Origin: a virus
IMG/VR virus record: IMGVR_UViG_3300023179_000199
Coordinates: 1 to 42,812 of that record
Direction: 5' to 3' (one strand)
Length of the DNA stretch: 42,812 bases
The position numbers were made by a program, and so were the translations under genes. The notes beneath the pieces were generated by a model that worked only from the letters and a program-made list of their open reading frames with translations, ran no database searches and was not told where the DNA came from. This document shows, piece by piece, positions 9,209 through 15,505 of the stretch; the first letter of the stretch is position 1, and each line of letters begins with the position of its first letter.

Positions 9209-9234
9209 AAAAGGGGCTTCGGCCCCTTTTTTTT
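9209..9234 (+). terminator. Intrinsic terminator after sheath gene 1
   Basis: A perfect 9-bp stem (9209-9217 with 9222-9230) closes a TTCG tetraloop and is followed by a T run. It separates the two sheath genes. Confidence 0.9.
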
Positions 9235-9261
9235 GTGTTACAGTAACATAATTATATATAA

Positions 9262-9298
9262 AATCTTAATTTAGGAGAACAATGGCAGAAAAAATAGT
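9262..9298 (+). repeat. Duplicated 37-base leader of the sheath genes
   Basis: This segment is identical to 6732-6768 and contains the AGGAGAA Shine-Dalgarno and the first codons of each sheath gene. The flanking codons already differ, so the identity may be kept by selection or gene conversion. Confidence 0.9.
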
Positions 9299-11927
9299 TA
9301 GCCCCGGTGTATTTACGAATGAAAAAGACTTATCATTCCTTCCCGCGGGCGTCGCACAAATAGGCGGTGCGTTTGTTGGGTCTACGACTAAAGGGCCCGC
9401 ATTCGTTCCGACCGCACTTAATTCATTTACGGAATTTGAAACAATATTTGGTAAAACAAATTCAAATTATTATATGCCTTATGCAGTTAGGGAATATGTT
9501 ACTAATGGCGGCAGAGCTACAGTAGTTCGGATAATGCCTTCGGAAGGATATTCACTTAATCAAGGATTAGTCGGCGTATATGCTGCAGCAAATAATGCAG
9601 CCGGAAATTTAGCTGCGGGAGTACCAAAAGTACAAACGGCAATATCTACATCATTAGTAGCGGCCGGAATTTATACTTCAACAGAGATTGTCTCCTATAC
9701 AGGAAGTGCTCAGTTATTATTCACATTGCATCCTACTAAAAAACAAACTACGTCAACGTATTATTCATTAACTAGCCCAACTCAGTTTTTTGATAATGCG
9801 CCGTCATCATATACATTAGTAGCTGGCGCATCAAATTTAGATTCTTCTTCAATTACATTAGTATTAAGCGGGTCTGGAGCAACAAGTACGACATATACGG
9901 TTAATGGATTATCTGGTACAAATAATAATTTTACAACTAAATTATTTGGAGTTACTGCTCAAACAAGTAATGATCCGGTATATTTGTATAATACATTTAA
10001 AAATGCAGCGATATCATATTATACTTCGAATCCTAATACAAGTAGCTTATTTGCTATGTTACCTTCAGGATCAATGGTCGGTACAGTATCAGCGTCTATA
10101 GTATTCTCGGGAGATCGCAGAACAGGTGCTTCGGGACAATATCATACGTATGCATCTACTCCTTGGATTATTTCTCAGACAGTAAATGGAATTAATAATC
10201 AATTATTTAAATTTCATACATTGTCAGAAGGAACAAATGCTAATTATGAAATTAAAATTGGTATATCGAATATCAGACCGGCAGGAACAGTACCAGGAAC
10301 AGAATATGGAGACTTTACAGTTACTGTAAGAGCAGTTGATCAATCGTTAGTTCCTGGCTCGCCATTTACTACTATTGACTCTGATACAAGACCTAACATT
10401 CTTGAAACATATACTCAATGTAATTTAGATCCTAGCTCAAAGAACTTTATTGCTAGAAAAATAGGTGATAAATACCGTTATTTCGATACTGAAAATTTAA
10501 GAGCTGTTGTTACTGGTGACTATGATAATAAATCAAAATATGTACGTGTTGAAGTAAGTACTAAAGTATTTAAAGGATCTTATTCTACGGCATTAGTTCC
10601 ATTTGGATTCGAAGCATTATATAATACATTACCGTTACATTTTTATTCGGCTAATGCAATTGCGGATATTAATGGTACGGCTCGTACATTTAATGCTGCA
10701 TTTCCTCCGGCAAAGTATAAGACAAATCAGAAAGACGTTAATAACGTTTATAATAAGAAAATTTATTTCGGATTTGATTATGATTTCTCGGGCACAGATA
10801 ACTTGAATTATCTTAAACCAATTCCAAATGACGCTACAACCGGTATTAATAAAAACTTCTTGTTATCAAATTACAATCAGGATGCAGGTGCAACTGCCGC
10901 AGGAACAACGGGGCCAATAGATTTAACTACTGCTACATCAATTGAATCTCGTAAGTTCATTGTTCCATTCCAATTCGGATTTGATGGCACATATCCTAAT
11001 AAAGAAATATTAACTGGTGCTAATATTACTGCTACAAATACTCAAGGATACAATGTAAATACAACATCAGCTGATGGATATTTAGCGTTTAAATACGGTA
11101 TTGATGCAGTAGGAAGTGCTACAAGCGTTGATATTAATATGCTTGTATGTCCTGGTATTATTTATAGTTTACATCCTGCTATTGTTTCTTATGCAGAACA
11201 AGTAGCACAGGATCGTGGAGATACATTCTTTGTATTTGATGCAGCTGCTTTAGATGCCACTGTACAAGATACGGTTGATGCTATAGCAGATTGGGATTCG
11301 AATTATGCTGCTACATATTATCCTTGGGTAAAAATTGTAGATCAGAATACAACCAAACCGCTTTGGGTTCCACCTTCAGTAGTAGTTCCTGGTGTATTAG
11401 CATATAACGATAAGGTAGGTGAACAATGGTTCGCTCCTGCAGGATTAAATCGTGGATCATTACCTAATGTAATTGATGCTTATTCAAGATTATCTAGAAC
11501 GGAAATTGATACTTTATATGACGGTCGCGTTAATCCATTGGCTACATTACCTGGTTTAGGTATTACAGTATGGGGACAGAAAACGTTGCAAGCTAAACCT
11601 AGTGCATTAGATAGAATTAACGTTCGTCGTTTATTAATTGCACTTAAGAAATTTATTGCATCATCGACACAATATTTAGTATTCGAACAAAATACGTCAG
11701 CAACTCGTAACAGATTCTTAAATATAGTTAATCCTTATATGGAATCAGTTCAACAAAGAAGCGGTGTATATGCATTTAAAGTAGTAATGGATGACACTAA
11801 TAATACTCCTGACTTAATTGACAGAAACATTATGTATGGCCAAATTTATATTCAGCCGACCAGAACTGCAGAATTCATTATAATCGACTTTAACATTTTA
11901 CCGACGGGTGCGACTTTTGGTGCTTAA
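9282..11927 (+). CDS. 18: Tail sheath protein 2 (gp18-like paralogue)
   Basis: An 881-residue second sheath protein in tandem with the first. The N-terminal 75 residues and the C-terminal 350 are close to those of the upstream paralogue (AQIGGAF, DRGDTFFVFDA, QKTLQAKPSALDRINVRRL, NILPTGATFGA). The region about residues 100-330 is different and longer. The 37 bases covering the Shine-Dalgarno and first codons (9262-9298) are identical to those before gene 1, so the duplication included the translation start. It ends at its own terminator. Both copies keep the residues expected of a working sheath, so neither looks like a decaying copy. Whether both are in the virion is not shown by the sequence. 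Confidence 0.9.
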   Translation: MAEKIVSPGVFTNEKDLSFLPAGVAQIGGAFVGSTTKGPAFVPTALNSFTEFETIFGKTNSNYYMPYAVREYVTNGGRATVVRIMPSEGYSLNQGLVGVYAAANNAAGNLAAGVPKVQTAISTSLVAAGIYTSTEIVSYTGSAQLLFTLHPTKKQTTSTYYSLTSPTQFFDNAPSSYTLVAGASNLDSSSITLVLSGSGATSTTYTVNGLSGTNNNFTTKLFGVTAQTSNDPVYLYNTFKNAAISYYTSNPNTSSLFAMLPSGSMVGTVSASIVFSGDRRTGASGQYHTYASTPWIISQTVNGINNQLFKFHTLSEGTNANYEIKIGISNIRPAGTVPGTEYGDFTVTVRAVDQSLVPGSPFTTIDSDTRPNILETYTQCNLDPSSKNFIARKIGDKYRYFDTENLRAVVTGDYDNKSKYVRVEVSTKVFKGSYSTALVPFGFEALYNTLPLHFYSANAIADINGTARTFNAAFPPAKYKTNQKDVNNVYNKKIYFGFDYDFSGTDNLNYLKPIPNDATTGINKNFLLSNYNQDAGATAAGTTGPIDLTTATSIESRKFIVPFQFGFDGTYPNKEILTGANITATNTQGYNVNTTSADGYLAFKYGIDAVGSATSVDINMLVCPGIIYSLHPAIVSYAEQVAQDRGDTFFVFDAAALDATVQDTVDAIADWDSNYAATYYPWVKIVDQNTTKPLWVPPSVVVPGVLAYNDKVGEQWFAPAGLNRGSLPNVIDAYSRLSRTEIDTLYDGRVNPLATLPGLGITVWGQKTLQAKPSALDRINVRRLLIALKKFIASSTQYLVFEQNTSATRNRFLNIVNPYMESVQQRSGVYAFKVVMDDTNNTPDLIDRNIMYGQIYIQPTRTAEFIIIDFNILPTGATFGA

Positions 11928-11949
11928 TTTTTAATTTTTAATCGATTGG

Positions 11950-11978
11950 GAAGGGGAGCGAAAGTTCCCCTTCTTTTT
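11950..11978 (+). terminator. Intrinsic terminator after sheath gene 2
   Basis: GAAGGGGA (11950-11957) pairs with TCCCCTTC (11966-11973); one G-T and one C-G pair extend the stem to a GAAA tetraloop. Five T residues follow. The T tract also forms the 5' arm of the next regulatory hairpin. Confidence 0.85.
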
Positions 11979-12007
11979 ATATCATCAACATATTTATATA
12001 AAAGGAA
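11971..12007 (+). promoter_or_regulatory. Hairpin with promoter-like motif; masks RBS of 12013 gene
   Basis: Bases 11971-11982 pair with 11996-12007 (12 bp, one G-T; loop 13). ATATTTAT (11990-11997) lies in the loop and the start of the 3' arm. The Shine-Dalgarno AAAGGAA is in the 3' arm, five bases before the ATG at 12013. The 5' arm is the terminator T tract. Pairing is seen; function is inferred. Confidence 0.5.
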
Positions 12008-12012
12008 TTTAA

Positions 12013-12501
12013 ATGGCGAGTGAAGCTCAGGTAATATTAAATAGAATTAAAAAACTTACAAGAGTCTTACAAAAGACGGAAATGTTTTCAACTGATCCAG
12101 TAGCCCAGAAATTAAACGCAAAATTTACGGGATTATTAGGAAAGCTTTCTTCTTATGTAAATCAAAATACTGCAGAACCTACGCCGGATTCAAATAACCC
12201 TAAAATAGATGCTCAAAGTCCTACAAGAACTCAAACACCTCAAGGACAAAAAGTACCTGCTGCAAGCGAATCTATTAATGAAACTAAATTAAGAGCTTAT
12301 ATAAGAAATATGATAATAAGCGAATTGACTGATGCAGAGAAAGAAGAACAAAAAGCTGACTTAGAAAATCAAGTATCTGACTTACAAGGACAAGTATCTA
12401 AAATAAAATCAGATGCGGCTAAAAAAGCAGAGCCGATGCAAAAAAAGATTGCTGATTTACAAAAACAAAAAGAAAAAGTATCTAAAATGGCGACGAAATA
12501 A
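12013..12501 (+). CDS. Coiled-coil protein between sheath and tube genes
   Basis: A 162-residue protein of unknown function. Residues 1-55 are helical (ILNRIKKLTRVLQKTEMF). Residues 55-95 are Pro/Thr/Gln-rich and probably disordered. From residue 96 the sequence ETKLRAYIRNMIISEL leads into a long charged coiled coil (KADLENQVSDLQGQVSKIK) to the end. The RAYIRNMIISEL element loosely resembles the LIREEIRKVLKE leader of other proteins in this window, but it is internal here. No enzyme motif is seen. Its place between the sheath and tube genes suggests a structural or assembly role. Confidence 0.5.
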   Translation: MASEAQVILNRIKKLTRVLQKTEMFSTDPVAQKLNAKFTGLLGKLSSYVNQNTAEPTPDSNNPKIDAQSPTRTQTPQGQKVPAASESINETKLRAYIRNMIISELTDAEKEEQKADLENQVSDLQGQVSKIKSDAAKKAEPMQKKIADLQKQKEKVSKMATK

Positions 12502-12521
12502 ATTTTTTCGTAACCAATCGA

Positions 12522-12529
12522 ATATTTAT
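12522..12529 (+). promoter_or_regulatory. ATATTTAT promoter-like motif before tail tube gene
   Basis: A copy of the recurrent motif 50 bases before the tube start. A short hairpin (TACCC/GGGTA, 12547-12560) lies between it and the Shine-Dalgarno AAAAAGGAAA. That hairpin would be near the 5' end of a transcript from this motif and might stabilise it. The RBS itself is free. Confidence 0.4.
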
Positions 12530-12579
12530 TATAAATTAAAATAAAGTACCCGATAGGGTATAAATAAAAAGGAAATAAA

Positions 12580-13068
12580 ATGGCAGAATTAATTGACCCT
12601 ACCGAAATAATGTTTACCGCATTTGAACCTAAAGTAGCCAATAGGTTTATTATGTATATTGAAGGTATCCCTGCATACCTAGTTAAGGCTTCTGGTCGTC
12701 CTAGTATTACATTCGGTGATGTAGTATTAGATCATATCAACGTAGAAAGAAAATTAAAAGGAAAAGGACGTTGGGATGATGTTACTATTACTCTTTATGA
12801 TCCAATCGTTCCTTCAGGTGCGCAAGCAGTAATGGAGTGGGTACGTTTATCTCACGAATCAGTAACAGGCCGTGATGGTTATTCTGATTTCTATAAGAAA
12901 GACATTACTTTTAACGTATTAGGACCAGTAGGTGATAAAGTTGAAGAGTGGACTTTAAAAGGTGCATATATCGGAGCTGCTCAGTTTGGTGATTTTGATT
13001 GGTCTACAGAAGATGCGATTAATATTAGCTTAACTATTAAGTATGACTATGCAATATTACAATTTTGA
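12580..13068 (+). CDS. 19: Tail tube protein (gp19-like)
   Basis: A 162-residue tail tube subunit, the same size as T4 gp19 (163 residues). Its hexamers stack to form the channel for DNA inside the sheath. Family features are PKVANRFIMYIEGIPAYLVK near residues 18-37, DHINVERKLKGKGRWDDVTI near 50-69, and the C-terminal FGDFDWSTEDAINISLTIKY. It follows the sheath genes as in T4. A good Shine-Dalgarno (AAAAAGGAAA) precedes the ATG. It is followed by a homing endonuclease, not by the portal gene as in T4. Confidence 0.9.
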   Translation: MAELIDPTEIMFTAFEPKVANRFIMYIEGIPAYLVKASGRPSITFGDVVLDHINVERKLKGKGRWDDVTITLYDPIVPSGAQAVMEWVRLSHESVTGRDGYSDFYKKDITFNVLGPVGDKVEEWTLKGAYIGAAQFGDFDWSTEDAINISLTIKYDYAILQF

Positions 13069-13120
13069 TTTTTATCAATTAATTGTAAAAATACTTTAAA
13101 ATACTTTATAGTTACAAAAG

Positions 13121-13150
13121 AATTCCTTATATTTATTTATATAAGGAATT
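13121..13150 (+). promoter_or_regulatory. Perfect 12-bp hairpin with promoter-like motif, masks RBS of endonuclease
   Basis: AATTCCTTATAT (13121-13132) pairs perfectly with ATATAAGGAATT (13139-13150) around a 6-base loop. The Shine-Dalgarno AAGGAA is in the 3' arm, six bases before the ATG at 13155. ATATTTAT (13129-13136) lies across the 5' arm and loop. Tube-gene read-through RNA would fold and hide the RBS. RNA starting at the motif would not. T4 I-TevI is controlled in this way. It could also act as a weak terminator because TTTT follows. Confidence 0.65.
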
Positions 13151-13154
13151 TTTT

Positions 13155-14009
13155 ATGTTTAAATGTAACGATTGCAATATTGAATTGAAGTCTTATAAAG
13201 GACTTCAAGCACATAATTCAAAAACTCACAAAATACAAGGGGTTGATACCCATGTAAATTTTTATTATAATGGCGAATGGCCTTTATGTAAGTGCGGATG
13301 TAATGAAAAACTAAATTTCCAAGGAGGAAAGTTTGGTGAATATATTCGAGGCCATAAAGCTCGAATATCTGGAGGATTTTATTCTAAAGAAGGTCTTGAA
13401 AAATCTGCAGTAACTCGCAGAGAACAATTCACTTCAGGAAAGCGTGTTCAATGGAATAAAGGAGTATCTAAAACAGAAGTGCAAATGCAAGCTTGTGTCA
13501 AAGCTGCCCAAAACCCGGAACGTAGAAAGAAAATATCAGAAAAATTAACAGGAAAAAAGAAATCTCCGGGGCATGTTGCAAAGATAAAAGCTGACAGGAA
13601 AAAATATTGGCGTGACCAAGATAATAGAAATGTTCAAAGAATTCGTAGATCTAATTATATGAAAACTTATTTAATTAAGACAGAATCTAAATTAGAAACT
13701 GAATTTAAGAAAATTTTAGATATGTTAGATATTAAATATGAATTTCAGTATACAGTATGTGGGTATAACTATGACTTTTATATTACTAATAAAAATATAC
13801 TAATTGAAGTTGATGGGGACTGGTGGCACTGTAATCCAGATCTAGAAATACATCCTATACATGAGTCGCAGAAACATACTGTAGAACATGATTTAATCAA
13901 AAATAAAATTGCATCAGATAACAGATATCAGCTTCTGCGATTTTGGGAACATGACATTATGACAAATCGATTGCAAGTAGTTCAAAGATTAATTGAAAAT
14001 TTAAAATAG
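13155..14009 (+). CDS. Homing endonuclease, EDxHD (Vsr-like) type
   Basis: A 284-residue free-standing homing endonuclease. The N terminus has a C2H2-like finger (C4, C7, H20, H25) and a second Cys cluster (C45, C47, C49, with H67). The middle is basic, with NUMOD-like DNA-binding repeats (RRKKISEKLTGKKKSPGHV). The C-terminal catalytic domain is Vsr/PD-(D/E)xK-like: E181, D207 in YNYDFYI, then ILIEVDGDWWH (E218, D220, H225) and a final LLRFWEHDI. This matches the EDxHD group (I-Bth0305I type). It lies between the tube and gp26-like genes, likely inserted there. Its translation start sits in a perfect hairpin. Its likely target is DNA near this intergenic site in related phages that lack it. 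Confidence 0.8.
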   Translation: MFKCNDCNIELKSYKGLQAHNSKTHKIQGVDTHVNFYYNGEWPLCKCGCNEKLNFQGGKFGEYIRGHKARISGGFYSKEGLEKSAVTRREQFTSGKRVQWNKGVSKTEVQMQACVKAAQNPERRKKISEKLTGKKKSPGHVAKIKADRKKYWRDQDNRNVQRIRRSNYMKTYLIKTESKLETEFKKILDMLDIKYEFQYTVCGYNYDFYITNKNILIEVDGDWWHCNPDLEIHPIHESQKHTVEHDLIKNKIASDNRYQLLRFWEHDIMTNRLQVVQRLIENLK

Positions 14010-14011
14010 CG

Positions 14012-14019
14012 ATATTTAT
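14012..14019 (+). promoter_or_regulatory. ATATTTAT promoter-like motif before gp26-like gene
   Basis: A copy of the recurrent motif, followed by AATAAATTAATAAA and a Shine-Dalgarno (AAAAGG) before the ATG at 14055. No masking hairpin is seen. The promoter role is inferred. Confidence 0.4.
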
Positions 14020-14054
14020 AATAAATTAATAAACAATTAAAAGGCAAAACAGTT

Positions 14055-14918
14055 ATGGCATTAGTTGACGAAAACTACCCAAAGAAAGCCTCGGAAGAAA
14101 TGTCCGACGCAGCTTTAAAGCAAGCAGCCCTTCAAAATTTTAAGCAAGAAGAAGTTAAGAAATATAACTTCCCTACAGAAATTGTAGATCTACCTACTAA
14201 AGGATTACTATATGCAAAAGATAATGCATTAGCAACCGGACAAGTAGAAATGAAATACATGACTGCTAGAGAAGAAGATATTCTTACTTCTGCTAATCTT
14301 ATTAAACAAGGGGTTGTATTAGATAAATTATTTCAATCGATGATTGTATCTAGAATCAATTACGACGATTTATTAGTATGCGATAAAAATGCAATTATGA
14401 TCGCAGCTCGTATTTTAGGATATGGTAAAGAGTATGCAGTTGAAGTACAAGATCCATTTTCGGAAAATAAGCAAAAAGTAGTTATAGACTTAACTACAAT
14501 TGAACCAAAAGAATATGACTTCGAATCTATTGTACCTGGACAAAATGAATTTACGTTCGTCTTACCTACCTCTAAAAGAACAATTACATACCGATTGCTC
14601 ACTCATGGATTAGAAAAGAAAATTAAGGATGATCTTAAAGGTTATGCTAAATTAACAAAGAATACAGGAGTAGATAAAGAACTTACTACAAGATTGAAGA
14701 ATTTAATTACTTCAGTTGATGGTAATTCTGATACAGCTACAATTAATGGCTTTGTAGACAATGAACTTCTTGCAATGGACTCACGAGCATTACGTGATGA
14801 AATTAAAAAAGTTACTCCAGATTTAGATATGACATTTGTATTTACTTCAGAAACAACCGGCGAAACCAAAGTAATGGATATGCCGATGGATGTGAGCTTT
14901 TTTTGGCCCAACTCCTGA
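14055..14918 (+). CDS. 26: gp26-like baseplate hub / tail assembly protein (short form)
   Basis: A 287-residue protein of the T4 baseplate gp26 type. Typical phrases are VDLPTKGLLYAKDN (residues 44-57), MKYMTAREEDILTSANLIKQ (66-85), AARILGYGKEY, TYRLLTHGLEKKI, LAMDSRALRDEI and the C-terminal VSFFWPNS. It ends at UGA a few codons after FFWP, and a second frame (+1) continues with family-like sequence. This suggests that a fraction of ribosomes shift frame to give a longer product. Together with its place upstream of the tape measure gene, this makes a tail-assembly-chaperone role (like lambda G/GT) as likely as a structural hub role. Confidence 0.75.
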   Translation: MALVDENYPKKASEEMSDAALKQAALQNFKQEEVKKYNFPTEIVDLPTKGLLYAKDNALATGQVEMKYMTAREEDILTSANLIKQGVVLDKLFQSMIVSRINYDDLLVCDKNAIMIAARILGYGKEYAVEVQDPFSENKQKVVIDLTTIEPKEYDFESIVPGQNEFTFVLPTSKRTITYRLLTHGLEKKIKDDLKGYAKLTKNTGVDKELTTRLKNLITSVDGNSDTATINGFVDNELLAMDSRALRDEIKKVTPDLDMTFVFTSETTGETKVMDMPMDVSFFWPNS

Positions 14919-15138
14919 GTATCGCCCATATCTTCATTCGGAGATATTTAATCTCGTATATCACGGGAAGGGAGGATTCACTTGGGAGTGCGTCTACGAA
15001 ATGCCAATATTCTTAAGGCGATTTTATATTAAGAAAATAAACGAAACAATTGAAGAACAAAATAAAGCTCAAAAAGAAGCAAATAAAAAATCTTCAAAAG
15101 GTATGGATAGGCCGGGAATAACTCCAGGCAGAAAATAA
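14896..15138 (+). CDS. Frameshift extension of the gp26-like protein (+1 frame)
   Basis: A +1-frame ORF overlaps the end of the gp26-like gene, has no start codon near its beginning (first ATG at 15001) and ends at TAA 15136-15138. A +1 slip of the P-site tRNA from CCC (14907-14909) to CCA gives FFWPTPEYRPYL, a smooth continuation, and a fusion of about 360 residues. The 75 extra residues include NLVYHGKGGFTWECVYEMPI and LRRFYIKKINE, then a basic tail. A T7 run at 14898-14904 and a slow UGA (14916) give alternative slip sites. The coding character and family-like sequence are seen; programmed shifting is inferred. Confidence 0.65.
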   Translation, partial: AFFGPTPEYRPYLHSEIFNLVYHGKGGFTWECVYEMPIFLRRFYIKKINETIEEQNKAQKEANKKSSKGMDRPGITPGRK

Positions 15139-15144
15139 CCTAAA

Positions 15145-15184
15145 GAATGCTCGACCTTGATATTTATATTAAAGTCGGGCATTC
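15145..15184 (+). promoter_or_regulatory. Hairpin with promoter-like motif; ends next to start of 15188 gene
   Basis: Bases 15145-15155 pair with 15174-15184 (11 bp, one G-T), and two more A-T pairs lie past a mismatch. ATATTTAT (15160-15167) is in the loop. The 3' arm ends three bases before the ATG at 15188, so the initiation region would be closed on read-through RNA and open on RNA started at the motif. Pairing is seen; role is inferred. Confidence 0.5.
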
Positions 15185-15187
15185 ATC

Positions 15188-15502
15188 ATGAATAAACAAG
15201 AAACACTAAAAAAACTTATACGAGAAGAAGTTCGTAAAGAGCTTATTAAAGAATCTGATAAATCTAAATTAAATGAAGGATTGTTAGAAAAACTTCTAAT
15301 GGCTTTTTTATCTCCAATGATAAAGCGTGAAGTTAAAAAAATAAAAAATGATCCTGATATTATCGCTGCTCAGCAATCAGTTCAGTATGCAGTAGATAAT
15401 TACGTAGCACAATTAAAACGATCTACTGAATATCAAAAATCACAAAAAAATCGCGAAGAAAAAGAATACGAAGAATTTCGTAAATCGCTCAATAAAAAGT
15501 AA
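15188..15502 (+). CDS. Small leader-bearing protein upstream of tape measure
   Basis: A 104-residue, very charged protein. It starts with MNKQETLKKLIREEVRKEL, nearly the same amphipathic leader as the proteins at 38449 and 38200. The middle (GLLEKLLMAFLSPMIKREV) is hydrophobic and helical; the rest is charged helix ending in FRKSLNKK. No enzyme motif is present. T4 internal proteins carry a short N-terminal capsid-targeting helix that the prohead protease removes after Glu; this leader could be equivalent, but here the gene lies among tail genes. It ends three bases before the tape measure start. Function is unknown. Confidence 0.55.
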   Translation: MNKQETLKKLIREEVRKELIKESDKSKLNEGLLEKLLMAFLSPMIKREVKKIKNDPDIIAAQQSVQYAVDNYVAQLKRSTEYQKSQKNREEKEYEEFRKSLNKK

Positions 15503-15505
15503 TAA

